A stretch of 46,300 nucleotides of DNA from contig JAJACG010000010.1 of NCBI GenBank assembly GCA_022601635.1, positions 1 to 46,300 of the forward strand, given 5' to 3'. The stretch is from Chlamydiales bacterium. GTDB lineage: Bacteria > Chlamydiota > Chlamydiia > Chlamydiales > JAAKFR01. Both the position numbers and the translations under genes were made by a program. Below, one piece after another: positions 8,404 through 17,700 of this stretch (its first letter is position 1; every line of letters begins with the position of its first letter). A model generated the notes under the pieces. The model ran no database searches. It was given only the letters and a program-made list of their open reading frames with translations, and was not told the DNA's origin.

Positions 8404-9817
8404 CCTCTAGGTCGCGGCCTGTTGCAGCAGTGACAAGTTCAGCAGAGCTATAGGTGCGCCCCCACTTATGGATCTTCTCCTTCTGCCAGTCGCGAATAAA
8501 ATGCAGCTCACCTTTAGCAAGACGCTGCTCCCAGTTAGGAAACTGCTTCGTCATCGCCTCAAAAAATTGCGCTGCGTAGACAGTTCCTAAGGCATAGGTG
8601 GGGAAGTAGCCCACAGCTCCCATCGACCAGTGAATATCTTGCAGGCAGCCCTGACGATCCGTTTGAGGCACAACACCCAAAAGCTTCTTCATCTTTTCAT
8701 TCCACGCAGCTGGCAGGTCAGCAACTTGCAGGTCTCCCTCAATCAGCGCGCGCTCCAACTCAAAGCGCAGAATCACATGGAGGCAGTAGGTCACCTCATC
8801 AGCCTCCACGCGGATGAAACTGGGCTTGACGCGGTTGATTGCACGGTAGAAGGTATCGAGGTCAAGATCGAGGTCGTAGCTCTTTTTAAGCAGTGGGAAG
8901 AAGTGCTCCCAGAAAGGTCGACTCTGCCCCACAAAAGTCTCCCATGTGCGCGACTGACTCTCATGGATACCAAGCGAGCGCGCCTCTCCAATTGGGGTGC
9001 CAAAACGCTCCTTGTCCAGCTGCATCTCATAGAGACCGTGGCCCCCCTCATGCAGCACAGCCGAGAGATGATCGAAAAAGGAGTGCTCTGTCATGCGCGT
9101 TGTCACGCGGCTGTCTGTTGGATGCATTGAAGTTGAAAAGGGATGTGCCGAAAGATCGAGCCTGCCACACTCCAGATTGTAGCCCATCGCCTCCAAAAGA
9201 AGATTGCCAAAATCAAGCTGTCGCTTCTCGTCAAACTGCCTGTTAAGGCAGCTATTATCCACCTCAGGAATTTGAGGCAAAAGAGCAGAGATCTCATCGC
9301 CCAAGGTCTTGAAAAGAGGAGCAATTTTTGACACTGTCATACCCGGCTCATAGAGATCCATCAAGGCATCATAGGGAGACTCCTCGTAGCACAAAAGCTC
9401 CGCCTGCTCACGGCACATTTCAAAGATCTGGCTCAAGTAGGGGGCAAATGATTTGAAATCAGATTCCTTGCGCGCCGATTGCCACGCCACAAGAGATTCT
9501 GCTGACAGCTTGGCAAACGCTTTGACAAAGTCGTTAGGAAGAGCAAGCGCCTTGCGCAAATCTTCCCTCCACTCTCGAACAGCCGCCTGCTGCCACGGTT
9601 CCAAGCTCTTCACATCAATCTCATTCAATCGCTCAACAAAGCGCGGGTCGGTCTTCTCCTTATGGATCAGACTGGCCATCTGCTCAATTTGATCAGCTCT
9701 GCTCTGCGCTGATCCCTTTGGCATATAGGTCTCTTGATCCCACTCCAGAAGATGCTGCACACCCTCAAAGCGCGCAATGCGTTTTCCCTGTTCCCAAATC
9801 GCTTCGAATGTTGACAT
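8339..9817 (-). CDS. Carboxypeptidase M32 (Taq type)
   Basis: Zinc metallocarboxypeptidase that trims C-terminal residues from peptides; 492 residues, normal for family M32. The active-site motif HEGGH is at residues 256-260, followed by IHESQSR, the second family signature that carries the third zinc-ligand region. The N-terminal HLLEWDQETYMP is also typical. The start overlaps the end of alr by 53 bp and the genes run in the same direction, so they form an operon (lptF, lptG, alr, M32). The C-terminus overlaps the convergent 6352-8403 gene; the last ~10 residues extend past the usual family end. Confidence 0.93.
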   Translation of the reverse strand: MSTFEAIWEQGKRIARFEGVQHLLEWDQETYMPKGSAQSRADQIEQMASLIHKEKTDPRFVERLNEIDVKSLEPWQQAAVREWREDLRKALALPNDFVKAFAKLSAESLVAWQSARKESDFKSFAPYLSQIFEMCREQAELLCYEESPYDALMDLYEPGMTVSKIAPLFKTLGDEISALLPQIPEVDNSCLNRQFDEKRQLDFGNLLLEAMGYNLECGRLDLSAHPFSTSMHPTDSRVTTRMTEHSFFDHLSAVLHEGGHGLYEMQLDKERFGTPIGEARSLGIHESQSRTWETFVGQSRPFWEHFFPLLKKSYDLDLDLDTFYRAINRVKPSFIRVEADEVTYCLHVILRFELERALIEGDLQVADLPAAWNEKMKKLLGVVPQTDRQGCLQDIHWSMGAVGYFPTYALGTVYAAQFFEAMTKQFPNWEQRLAKGELHFIRDWQKEKIHKWGRTYSSAELVTAATGRDLEATPYLTYLKGKYLSPSHQTGS

Positions 9818-10760
9818 ATTCCCTCTCTACTCTTGGCCCCAGACAGCAAAGCAGCCGGCGCGGATTGTGCGAACCCGCCATCTCCTCAATCGAGATGTTG
9901 GGTCCAAAAATTTCTGCAGGCTCTCCAATTTGAACAGCAAGTCCCGTCACATCAACCATCAAGAAGTCCATGTAGAGATCGGGTACAATCTCCGCCTTTT
10001 GGCCAGCAATATAGACCCAGCCAAAAGAATCCAGCAGTCCATCGTGGTAGCCAATACTTAAAGCGGCCAGCTGCCTCTTTTTTCCAGAAAGCTTGCCGCT
10101 ATACCCCATTGGTGAGCTCGCCTCACACTCATGCAGAGCCACAACATAGCTCTCAAGTTTGAGGCCGTCAAGCAGCGCATAGCCGAGGCGTACCATATTA
10201 CAGCAGGCTGGATCTATTGCCAATGATTTGCTACTTGCAAGATGCTTCCACTTTACAGGAAGCATCTTGGCGATTTCCTCAAATCTCTGTGCTTCACTTT
10301 GATCTCTACCCAGGTGGGTCATCACACCCTCCAAATTGAGATAGGGACTTTTGTGAATAAAGGGTAGCGCCTCCAATAGCTTCTGCCGTGAAAATCCAAA
10401 GCGGTTGAGTCCAAGATCGAGCTGCAGATGGACATCAACACGCCTCTGCAGACGATCAAGTTTTCGCGCTTGATCTAAGCTGTGGATCGCAATGGTTAGC
10501 TCATAGGCAGAGGCAAGCGTTAGATCGCTGCAGCTGAGCACGAAGATAGCACCCCCAAAACCTCTTTCTCGAAGGGCCACCGCCTCCTCAGCATAGGAGA
10601 CGCCTACAAATGGAGCTCCCAGATTTTCATAGAGGCAGGCCATCTCATAGGCGCCCAAACCGTAGCCGTTGCCCTTCACCATCGGCATCACACTCTTGTC
10701 AAACTGCAAAAAGCGTCTCTTTAGCGCCTCACAGTCAATGATCAACTTAGAGCTTGGCAT
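9765..10760 (-). CDS. alr: Alanine racemase
   Basis: PLP enzyme interconverting L- and D-alanine for peptidoglycan precursors. 331 residues, a little short (360-380 is usual). The PLP lysine is in MVKGNGYGLG (the usual VVKANAYGHG with Ala replaced by Gly), the conserved Arg in LDLGLNRFGF, the second catalytic Tyr in LSIGYHDGL, and the MD...MVDVT motif is present. I start at ATG 10760 (MPSSKLIIDC); an upstream in-frame start would only add residues encoded inside lptG. It overlaps lptG by 14 bp. Classical Chlamydia lack alr and are thought to make D-Ala with GlyA, so its presence here is notable. Confidence 0.9.
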   Translation of the reverse strand: MPSSKLIIDCEALKRRFLQFDKSVMPMVKGNGYGLGAYEMACLYENLGAPFVGVSYAEEAVALRERGFGGAIFVLSCSDLTLASAYELTIAIHSLDQARKLDRLQRRVDVHLQLDLGLNRFGFSRQKLLEALPFIHKSPYLNLEGVMTHLGRDQSEAQRFEEIAKMLPVKWKHLASSKSLAIDPACCNMVRLGYALLDGLKLESYVVALHECEASSPMGYSGKLSGKKRQLAALSIGYHDGLLDSFGWVYIAGQKAEIVPDLYMDFLMVDVTGLAVQIGEPAEIFGPNISIEEMAGSHNPRRLLCCLGPRVEREYVNIRSDLGTGKTHCAL

Positions 10761-11787
10761 AGCGCATACCAAAATAGAGCAACAAGACGAGAGGCAAGGC
10801 AAGCGTTGCAACAAAAGGGGATAGAATCAAACTCTTGGCTAAAATAGCAAGAGCAGAGGTGGCCGCAATGTAGCCCAAGAAGGCAGCGATTGAAAGCGCA
10901 TAGAGTAAGAAGAGTCGCCTCTGCCTTCCAAAGCGAAGCGCAAAAGGAAGAGGCGCCAAAAAGACGAGCAGCGCCATCAAAGGCGCAGTCAGCTTTTGCA
11001 AAAAGAGCACTAACGCTTTTGCCTCGAAATCACGCATCACCTCACTACCAAATTGTGCGCTTAACTGGGAGATGGGCTGCCACTCAATCGGCAGAGTGAC
11101 CTGGCTCAAGGCCCTGCTTTCAAAGGACATGTTGGGAAAATGCACACTCTCTTCAAATGAGGTGCGCACAAGCTCGCCATCAACACGCTTTAAGGTAGAG
11201 ACAGAACTTCCCACATGCTCTATAAATGAGAGCTTTTCCATATGCACAATGTGGTCGAGGTCGTGCACCCAGAAAAGATTGTGGAAGAGCCCATTTTCTT
11301 TGTCATAATAGCTGTAGATCAAGCGGGATTGATCCTCCAGAGGTAGCGCCAGCACCTCCTGCTGCCTTCCACTCTTTTTGAAAAAGCTATCCTCAAAAAG
11401 CGCAAGATGGCGTGCAGCTTTTGGCTGCACATACTCGCTATTGGCAAAAAGAAGTGCTACTGCCAGAAGAGAGAGCCCCAAAAGGGGATAGGTGAGTTTT
11501 CGAAGTGGGATGCCCGCTGTGCAGAGCGCCCAAATCTCACCTCGCACAGAGCTTTGAGAGAGGGTCTTAATTGTCGCAAGAAGAAGCGCAACACACAAAA
11601 AGATTTCACCCTGGCGACTCAGCTGCGCCAAATAGTAGAGCAATATGGCGCTTAGTGAAATGCCATCTTGAAAGAAACTCTTCATGTGAGCGGAAAAATC
11701 GATGAGCGAGCCTAGAAAAAAGAGCGCTAAAAAGACAAAGAAGAAGGTTTTGAGAAATTCACGAATGATATAGCGATTCCAAATCAT
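10747..11787 (-). CDS. lptG: LPS export permease, LptG/LptF family (LptG-like)
   Basis: Inner-membrane permease of the LptBFG transporter that lifts lipo-oligosaccharide to the Lpt bridge. 346 residues from MIWNRYIIREF with two N-terminal and about four C-terminal membrane helices flanking a periplasmic beta domain (about 125-245), the YjgP/YjgQ layout. The start is ATG 11787, overlapping the stop of the preceding gene by 4 nt (ATGA). Its order next to the second family member and tilS matches CT838-CT840. Which is LptF and which LptG is inferred only from general resemblance. Confidence 0.83.
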   Translation of the reverse strand: MIWNRYIIREFLKTFFFVFLALFFLGSLIDFSAHMKSFFQDGISLSAILLYYLAQLSRQGEIFLCVALLLATIKTLSQSSVRGEIWALCTAGIPLRKLTYPLLGLSLLAVALLFANSEYVQPKAARHLALFEDSFFKKSGRQQEVLALPLEDQSRLIYSYYDKENGLFHNLFWVHDLDHIVHMEKLSFIEHVGSSVSTLKRVDGELVRTSFEESVHFPNMSFESRALSQVTLPIEWQPISQLSAQFGSEVMRDFEAKALVLFLQKLTAPLMALLVFLAPLPFALRFGRQRRLFLLYALSIAAFLGYIAATSALAILAKSLILSPFVATLALPLVLLLYFGMRYAKL

Positions 11788-12866
11788 TCTATCCCCCTTT
11801 GAAGCCGAGCAAGCGCCCAAAAAAGCGCTCCCAAAATCAAGAGGTGAGGCAGCGTCAAAAGCAGTGTCGAAATCCAAAAGAGATGATCCAACTCATGCGC
11901 CACAAAAAAGCTCACAAGGGCTAAGGCGCTTAAAAATGTCGCAATCCAAATACCGCGCTTTGTCCTCCTGCGACTAATCTCCATACCCAATACAGCTCCC
12001 ATCATCGTGAAGGAAAAGGCGGCAAAGCTGACAGAGATCCGCCTCACCACCTCACTGCGATTTTTGACCAAATTCTTGGCCATCTTTGGACCACCCATCT
12101 TCTTCAAATAGCTGCGCCTCGCCTTGAGTAGCGAAAAGTTGAGATGATCATTAGCAATCTTCCACCCCTTGGGTCTCAGCAAAAAGGCAAAATCACTCGC
12201 CTTTGTCCTCATCGACTGCTGACTCTCAATCGTGAGGCGCTCCCAGCTAGGAGTCAAAAGCGCCACTTCGCGCGCCTGCAAGAAACCGCCCTGCAGATCC
12301 AGCTCTTTAGCCGTATACATCACCAAGTCCTCCTTGAGACGAGAGGCAATCAAAACATTTTTGGCCCTCTCACCCGCACGAATCGGTTCCATCTCTACAT
12401 GCGCCCCCTGCAATTTGGCCACTCGCGCATTTTGCAGCAAAATCAGCGGATTGACAGAGCCAAAATTGTAGGCCATCTTCCTCGTCTTCAGATGCGCCGT
12501 TGTCGCTACCTCCGACGTTAAATAGAAGGTGAGGCAAAAAAGCAGCGTCGCAGCAAATATAATAGGAGCCAAAATCTGCCGCAAACCAAATCCACTCGCT
12601 CGCAAAGAGGTCAGCTCCTGCGTTTGACTCATCTGACTAAAGAGTAAAAGCGCTGAAAGTAGGGAGGATAGGGGAATGGCAATCGGCAAGACATAGGGGA
12701 TTTGATAGAGAGTGAAAAGGGTAATCGTAGAGAGCGGAGCGCCCATTGTAGCAAAATGGGCAATCGTCTCCAAACGGCTAACCACCAAAATGGAAATAAA
12801 GGTGAAAAGCGCTAAAAGCAACACCTTGAAATAATTTGAAAGAAGATGTCTCCAAAGAATTGTCAT
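11784..12866 (-). CDS. lptF: LPS export permease, LptF/LptG family (LptF-like)
   Basis: Partner permease of the Lpt exporter, 360 residues. Paired N-terminal helices (about 12-35 and 50-78) are followed by the cytoplasmic coupling region TQELTSLRASGFGLRQI, which resembles the sequence that contacts the LptB ATPase, then a periplasmic domain (about 125-255) and three C-terminal helices. First gene of a four-gene overlapping operon (lptF, lptG, alr, M32). It is divergent from tilS with about 41 bp between start codons, and AAGGGA precedes the ATG. Confidence 0.83.
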   Translation of the reverse strand: MTILWRHLLSNYFKVLLLALFTFISILVVSRLETIAHFATMGAPLSTITLFTLYQIPYVLPIAIPLSSLLSALLLFSQMSQTQELTSLRASGFGLRQILAPIIFAATLLFCLTFYLTSEVATTAHLKTRKMAYNFGSVNPLILLQNARVAKLQGAHVEMEPIRAGERAKNVLIASRLKEDLVMYTAKELDLQGGFLQAREVALLTPSWERLTIESQQSMRTKASDFAFLLRPKGWKIANDHLNFSLLKARRSYLKKMGGPKMAKNLVKNRSEVVRRISVSFAAFSFTMMGAVLGMEISRRRTKRGIWIATFLSALALVSFFVAHELDHLFWISTLLLTLPHLLILGALFWALARLQRGIE

Positions 12867-12907
12867 CGCTTCCCTTATATTATGAGTTGGGCGATAATCT
12901 CAAGGCT

Positions 12908-13735
12908 ATGCTCAACTCTGTGAAAAAAATCTGTGCTGGACGTGGCCCCCTTCTGCTCGCTCTTTCTGGTGGGCCCGACTCTATGGCGCTTCTGCATCTG
13001 ATGCGCGAGCTAAACCACCCCTTTGAAGTGGCGCACATCGACCATGGATGGAGAGAGAAGAGCGCGGAAGAGGCGGAAAAATTGCAAACGCTTGTAAATG
13101 AACCTTTTCACCTGAAGCGACTGGAGAAATTCTCCCAAAATGCAGAGGATCAAGCGCGCCGAGCAAGATTGAACTTCTTTCGAGAGCTTTGTGAAAAGCG
13201 GGGACTTGAGGGAGTGCTGCTCGGCCACCACGCAGATGATCAGGCAGAAACAGTATTAAAGCGTCTATTTGAAGGAGCGAGGCTGACAAAGCTGAGCGGC
13301 CTAGAAAGGGAGCGCATTGTAGAGGGTGTTTTGCTGTTAAGGCCCCTTTTGTCATTTAGAAAGAAAGAGTTGCTTGCCTATCTGGGGGAGGGTTTCTACT
13401 TTCAGGAGCCGCCAGCTGATGATCTGCGCAGTCGGATGAGAGGGGAGATCTTGCCTCTGCTGAGTGAGAAATTTGGAAAAGAGGTTGCTCCAGCGCTTTG
13501 TCGTATAGCGGCAGATGCTCAGGAGCTTAGAGAAAAGAAAGAGAGTTTTTGGTTGAAAGAGAGCGTGGCAGATTTTTTTGAACAGCAGCGTGTTTCGGTC
13601 TCAAAACCGACTCTGAGCGCGATTTCGGCCCATTTGGAGCGACCAAGGGGTAGGCGTGAAATGAAAATTGGTAGTGGAAAGGTGGAAATTGATCGGGGAA
13701 CTTTGCGCTACAACAAAAGAATTGATGAAGAATAG
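12908..13735 (+). CDS. tilS: tRNA(Ile)-lysidine synthase
   Basis: Modifies C34 of tRNA-Ile(CAU) to lysidine so that it reads AUA; essential in most bacteria. The N-terminal PP-loop LALSGGPDSMAL and the following HIDHGW and LGHHADDQAETVL motifs are characteristic. I choose ATG 12908 (275 residues); an in-frame TTG at 12836 would overlap lptF. The protein ends shortly after the catalytic core and lacks the long C-terminal domain of the E. coli enzyme (432 aa), as in other short TilS proteins. Immediately upstream of ftsH, as in Chlamydia. Confidence 0.92.
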   Translation: MLNSVKKICAGRGPLLLALSGGPDSMALLHLMRELNHPFEVAHIDHGWREKSAEEAEKLQTLVNEPFHLKRLEKFSQNAEDQARRARLNFFRELCEKRGLEGVLLGHHADDQAETVLKRLFEGARLTKLSGLERERIVEGVLLLRPLLSFRKKELLAYLGEGFYFQEPPADDLRSRMRGEILPLLSEKFGKEVAPALCRIAADAQELREKKESFWLKESVADFFEQQRVSVSKPTLSAISAHLERPRGRREMKIGSGKVEIDRGTLRYNKRIDEE

Positions 13736-13787
13736 AAGTTGGTATATGATGCTTCTCTGTCACTTAAGGACAATGTAATTTTTTTGT

Positions 13788-13815
13788 TTTTTTGATATTT
13801 GATTAGAGATATAAT
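13788..13815 (+). promoter_or_regulatory. Candidate ftsH promoter
   Basis: A perfect -10 box TATAAT (13810-13815) is preceded by a long T tract. The -35 is degenerate (TTTTTT at 13788-13793 gives a 16-nt spacer). It lies in the 113-bp gap between tilS and ftsH. Confidence 0.45.
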
Positions 13816-13848
13816 CAGACCTTGAGGGATGTCTTAATTAGTTGATAG

Positions 13849-16596
13849 ATGGCGAACGAAAATAATAATAGACCAGATCAGAAGAAGGGTTTTCCAACCA
13901 CGTTCTTTCTGTTACTGTTGGCGATGGTTTTGGTGATCATCACCGTACAAAACTTCATGACCACAAAGAGAGCGAAGGTGTCGTTCTCCCATCAGGTGGA
14001 GCATCTTGTCAATCTTGACATGATTGTGCCTGAGGATAGTCGCAAGGTGTCATTGAATGACAACTTGGTGACTTTTAGTGGTCGGTTCAAAGAGAGAGAG
14101 AGTGAGGAGGGCAAACGGCGCTTCAAATTCTTAGATCAATTGGACAAGAATCATCAGCTGACATCTCAGCGTGAAGACGTTACGGCAGATCTTGGCCGTC
14201 AGCGTGTGAAGGTAGAGGAGGCGGCATCTTGGTTCTTGCAGATTTCGGGTCAGCCAGTTCCAGCTGGTGGCTACCGCGTTGTTGAGGGCAGTTTTGATGT
14301 CCCTGGGCAAAATAGCGGTGTTGTGATTCAGGATCTTCCAAAGCGCGACATGGTTAGCCTGCCGATGCTAGAGGAGCAGCTGCGTCAGATTAATGGCCAA
14401 GTAGCTTCTGGTCATATGGTAGAGCTTTCAGCATTTGAGACTGAGCTATCAGCACTTGTTGATAATTTCCGCTCTCCAATTTTGGGCATTGGCTCAGAGT
14501 CGATGAAGCAGGATTTGAAGACGCTTTCCCGTGATATGGCGGATGTGAGTGAGCCGACTGTAGCGCTTTCGACCAAAATTTCAACCTATGAGCAGGTATT
14601 GGCTCGTCTTTCTGGTATTGTGGCGATGTTGAATCGTCAGACAGATGGAGCTCGCTTAGTAGAGCTGCGCTCTGTGCGTCAATATCGTGATAGCTTGGGT
14701 GAATATAGTGCGCTTTCGGCCTCTTTAGAGCAAAACAGTGCACAGCTTGATAAATCGCGTAGCTCTGTCGGCAATGTAATCTGGTATTTCAACAACAAAG
14801 AGTTGTCGACCAAGGCTTTAGAGCGACAAGATGCTGAGGCATATAGTCATTGGTTTTCTGGTGCGAAGGAGGAGTGGACCAACTTCAAGTACAATCATGG
14901 GTTGCCATTTAAGGCGCCTGATCAGCCGCGTAATTTAGTGTTGGAGCGTACATTTAAGAGTGAGGAGCCAGCTCCTAACTATTTTAGCTATATTTTGACG
15001 ATCATGCCGATTGTTTTGATTGTGCTTCTACTCTACTTTGTCTTCTCTCGTCAGATGAAGGGTATGGGTGGGGGTGCGATGCAGTTTGGCAAGTCGCCTG
15101 CAAAAATGCTCAACCAGGGCCAGAACAAGATCACATTTAAGGATGTGGCTGGTATTGAGGAGGCTAAAGAGGAGCTTGTTGAGATTGTCGACTTCTTGAA
15201 GAATCCGATGAAGTTCACAGCTCTTGGCGGTCGTATTCCGAAGGGGGTGCTATTAATTGGTGCTCCAGGAACAGGTAAGACGTTGATTGCTAAGGCAGTT
15301 GCTGGTGAGGCGGATCGTCCATTCTTTACGATTGCGGGTTCTGATTTTGTTGAGATGTTTGTTGGTGTGGGTGCGAGTCGAATTCGCGACATGTTTGAGC
15401 AGGCTAAGAAGAATGCGCCTTGTATCATCTTCATTGATGAGATTGATGCTGTGGGTCGTCATAGGGGTGCTGGAGTTGGTGGTGGTCACGATGAGCGTGA
15501 GCAGACGTTGAACCAGCTTCTTGTTGAGATGGATGGTTTTGACACCAATGAGGGTGTGATTTTGATGGCGGCGACTAACAGACCTGATGTTCTGGATAAG
15601 GCGCTGCTGCGTCCTGGTCGATTTGATCGAAATGTTGTGGTTTCTCTGCCTGATATTAAGGGGCGTTATGAGATTTTGAAGGTGCATGCGCGTAAGATCA
15701 AGATTGATCCGTCGGTTGATTTGATGGCGGTGGCGCGTAGCACACCTGGTGCTGCTGGTGCAGATCTGGCTAACCTTCTGAATGAATCTGCGTTACTTGC
15801 AGCAAGGAAGGGGAGAACAGCGGTAACTGGACCTGACTTGGCTGAGGCGCGTGATAAGGTGCTCTATGGAAAGGAGCGCCGCTCTCTGGAGCTTGGTGAG
15901 GAGGAGAAGCGCACAACGGCTTACCATGAGTCGGGTCATGCGGTTGCAGGTCTTGTAGTGGATCACTCCGACCCTGTTGATAAGGTGACGATTATTCCTA
16001 GAGGAATGTCCTTGGGTGCAACGCACTTCCTACCTGTGAAAAACAGAGTGAGCTACTGGAAGAAAGAGGTTTTGGATCAGTTGGTTGTCTTGATGGGTGG
16101 TCGAGCTGCTGAAGAGGTCTTTATTCATGACATCTCTTCTGGTGCTCAGCAAGATATAGCACAAGCAACCAATTTAGCACGCAACATGGTCTGCAAGTGG
16201 GGCATGAGCGATGATGTTGGTCTTGTTGCCTACGATGAGCGTGATGGGTCTGAGTATAGTATGCAGGCAGCAGACAAAGCTTACTCTGACGAGACAGCGC
16301 AGCTGATTGATAAAGAGGTACGTAAGCTTCTCGATGAGGCGTATGCAAGGGCGGTTCATATTGTTAAGGAACGCTATGATCAGGTTGAGCTAATGGCGCA
16401 GCTTCTGATTGAGTTTGAGACGCTTGATGCTCAGGATGTCAAAGACATTGTAGCGGATAAGTGGGATAGCGATAAGAAGCGTGAGAAGATGGCTCAAGAG
16501 CAGGAGCACTTTAAGCGTAATCCTGAAACGCCTCCACCTCCTCCACCAAAGGATAGCAAGAAAAAGCCAGATTCTCTTGGTTTAGATCCTGCGTAG
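13849..16596 (+). CDS. ftsH: ATP-dependent zinc metalloprotease FtsH
   Basis: Membrane AAA+ protease degrading misfolded membrane proteins and regulators. 915 residues, much longer than E. coli FtsH (644) and close to chlamydial FtsH. The first membrane helix (about 17-37) and the second (about 380-400) enclose an unusually large extracytoplasmic domain of about 340 residues. Then come Walker A GAPGTGKT, Walker [12 protein letters not shown], the second region of homology ([20 protein letters not shown]), and zinc motif HESGH. The C-terminus ends in a Pro/Lys-rich tail ([12 protein letters not shown]). Coding-strand composition is rich in G and T, unlike neighbours, perhaps reflecting high expression. 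Confidence 0.97.
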   Translation: MANENNNRPDQKKGFPTTFFLLLLAMVLVIITVQNFMTTKRAKVSFSHQVEHLVNLDMIVPEDSRKVSLNDNLVTFSGRFKERESEEGKRRFKFLDQLDKNHQLTSQREDVTADLGRQRVKVEEAASWFLQISGQPVPAGGYRVVEGSFDVPGQNSGVVIQDLPKRDMVSLPMLEEQLRQINGQVASGHMVELSAFETELSALVDNFRSPILGIGSESMKQDLKTLSRDMADVSEPTVALSTKISTYEQVLARLSGIVAMLNRQTDGARLVELRSVRQYRDSLGEYSALSASLEQNSAQLDKSRSSVGNVIWYFNNKELSTKALERQDAEAYSHWFSGAKEEWTNFKYNHGLPFKAPDQPRNLVLERTFKSEEPAPNYFSYILTIMPIVLIVLLLYFVFSRQMKGMGGGAMQFGKSPAKMLNQGQNKITFKDVAGIEEAKEELVEIVDFLKNPMKFTALGGRIPKGVLLIGAPGTGKTLIAKAVAGEADRPFFTIAGSDFVEMFVGVGASRIRDMFEQAKKNAPCIIFIDEIDAVGRHRGAGVGGGHDEREQTLNQLLVEMDGFDTNEGVILMAATNRPDVLDKALLRPGRFDRNVVVSLPDIKGRYEILKVHARKIKIDPSVDLMAVARSTPGAAGADLANLLNESALLAARKGRTAVTGPDLAEARDKVLYGKERRSLELGEEEKRTTAYHESGHAVAGLVVDHSDPVDKVTIIPRGMSLGATHFLPVKNRVSYWKKEVLDQLVVLMGGRAAEEVFIHDISSGAQQDIAQATNLARNMVCKWGMSDDVGLVAYDERDGSEYSMQAADKAYSDETAQLIDKEVRKLLDEAYARAVHIVKERYDQVELMAQLLIEFETLDAQDVKDIVADKWDSDKKREKMAQEQEHFKRNPETPPPPPPKDSKKKPDSLGLDPA

Positions 16597-16651
16597 TAGA
16601 GAATTGGAGATTCAGGTAACCCTGCTACCTCATTTTTTGCTCTGAATAAGA

Positions 16652-16678
16652 AGAGCCACTACTAGTGGCTCTTTGTTT
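16652..16678. terminator. Rho-independent terminator of ftsH
   Basis: A perfect 9-bp stem AGAGCCACT / AGTGGCTCT with a 3-nt loop, followed by TTGTTT on the plus strand. It overlaps the last codons of the convergent gene at 16662. Confidence 0.6.
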
Positions 16679-17321
16679 CGCTTCCAAGAGGTGGAAAGTT
16701 GTCTGCGTAGCTTCCCTTCAAATAGGGGTGTAGGTGACTATCTTTCGAAAGTGGTTGTTCTGCAGCATCTTGTAGTTTTTCAGTAAGGAGCTTTAGTTCT
16801 TCTGGTGGCGCAAGCGTGAAATGGACGCTAAACTGCTCTCCAATGGAAGAGTCGCCTCTTGTATATGGAGTTCTAGAAATTTGCACAAATTTCGCTGTCA
16901 CAACCTCTTCGATGCGGCTCCTTAGACTATCAATATTCGGCTTGCAGCTACCAGGCTCCGTAAAGAAGCTGACGCAATACTGCTCTGTCCACGTGTCATA
17001 TTGGATATCATAATTTTGTTTTGAAAAAAACATATTGTGAACTGCACGGCAAACTTCGTCAGCTGACTTGCTTAGTGCTTTGAAGCGTACCTCTTGCTTC
17101 TTTGGATTATCCCAGACTAAGTATCCAAGATTAAGGCCAGCAATCGTATCCTTAGTGTTTGCCCTAGCCCTTGTCCATAAATATTTTGGAGCCTCAGATG
17201 TAGTTGATCTTTGAAAGAGCCAAGTTAATATGTGTGGAGCGTCGTTAACCCTTTTTGTATGGGTAAATGTCCCAAGCTTCGCTTCATAGGTTGAAATTAG
17301 GTCCATTGGTGTAGTGCTCAT
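16662..17321 (-). CDS. Island paralogue family protein A
   Basis: 219 residues, no known domain recognised, no signal peptide or membrane segment. It shares a layout with the proteins at 17701 and 18434: a Trp followed by a basic helix (about 49-66), a strand-helix-strand module at about 77-123 (EVRFKAL ... AVHNMFF ... CVSFFTEP), and a second alpha/beta part ending in a PPEE motif (about 130-175). The start has a strong AAGGAAG site. Last gene of the minus-strand island between ftsH and pnp, downstream of a tyrosine phosphatase. Function unknown; candidate secreted protein by context only. Confidence 0.75.
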   Translation of the reverse strand: MSTTPMDLISTYEAKLGTFTHTKRVNDAPHILTWLFQRSTTSEAPKYLWTRARANTKDTIAGLNLGYLVWDNPKKQEVRFKALSKSADEVCRAVHNMFFSKQNYDIQYDTWTEQYCVSFFTEPGSCKPNIDSLRSRIEEVVTAKFVQISRTPYTRGDSSIGEQFSVHFTLAPPEELKLLTEKLQDAAEQPLSKDSHLHPYLKGSYADNFPPLGSETKSH

Positions 17322-17379
17322 GGGGCTTCCTTTTTAGAGAGAAGGATAAAGAACGTATGAATTTAGTGGTAGTGTTTAA

Positions 17380-17540
17380 GGAGATACTGAATAACTCGCT
17401 CATTGAATCTTCCGCCAATCTTCGCACCGCTGCATCATTCTCAACTTAACTAACCCGCAAAGGGTTAGCATCAGGCTCCGAATTTCCTAGAGTCGCAAGT
17501 CTTGGCAGAATCTCCAATAACCGAGTTATTCAGTATCTCC
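17380..17540 (+). repeat. Palindromic repeat, copy 5 (subfamily gamma)
   Basis: Begins GGAGATACTGAATAACTCGC, ends GAGTTATTCAGTATCTCC. Central hairpin CTAACCCGCAAAGGGTTAG. The termini are near-perfect complements over 18 bp. The right end supplies the stop codon of the truncated reading frame at 17530-17664. Confidence 0.9.
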
Positions 17541-17664
17541 ATAAGGAATTGTTGGCCTCGATCTCTTCCCATTGAAAACGCTCTGCCGTTCCAAAAGGAG
17601 TTTGATCGCAGTCATATGATTGGCAAGGACCAAGTTGCTCTGTGTAGGGAGTGATTGCTGCCAC
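17530..17664 (-). pseudogene. Truncated paralogue fragment cut by repeat copy 5
   Basis: On the minus strand a GTG at 17664, preceded by GGAG at 7-nt spacing, opens a 44-codon frame (VAAITPYTEQLGPCQ..., later AERFQWEEIEANN) that ends at a TGA inside the repeat. The same frame is also open back to the TAA stop of the 17701 gene, so the alternatives are a separate gene beginning at GTG or the tail of that gene beyond a nonsense codon. The QWE segment resembles VQWEKC of the 17701 protein, so I favour the N-terminal remnant of a further family member truncated by the repeat. Confidence 0.45.
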
Positions 17665-17700
17665 GAGAGATCTCCAGTGTAAATTTTGCGCTACACTAAA

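Noticed and set aside
12836-12907. In-frame extension of tilS to a TTG start
   Set aside because: It would overlap the divergent lptF start and add residues not expected before the PP-loop; ATG 12908 gives a normal N-terminus.
15253-15687. Long antisense frame inside ftsH
   Set aside because: Shadow of a strongly biased coding sequence; the ftsH motifs on the plus strand are decisive.
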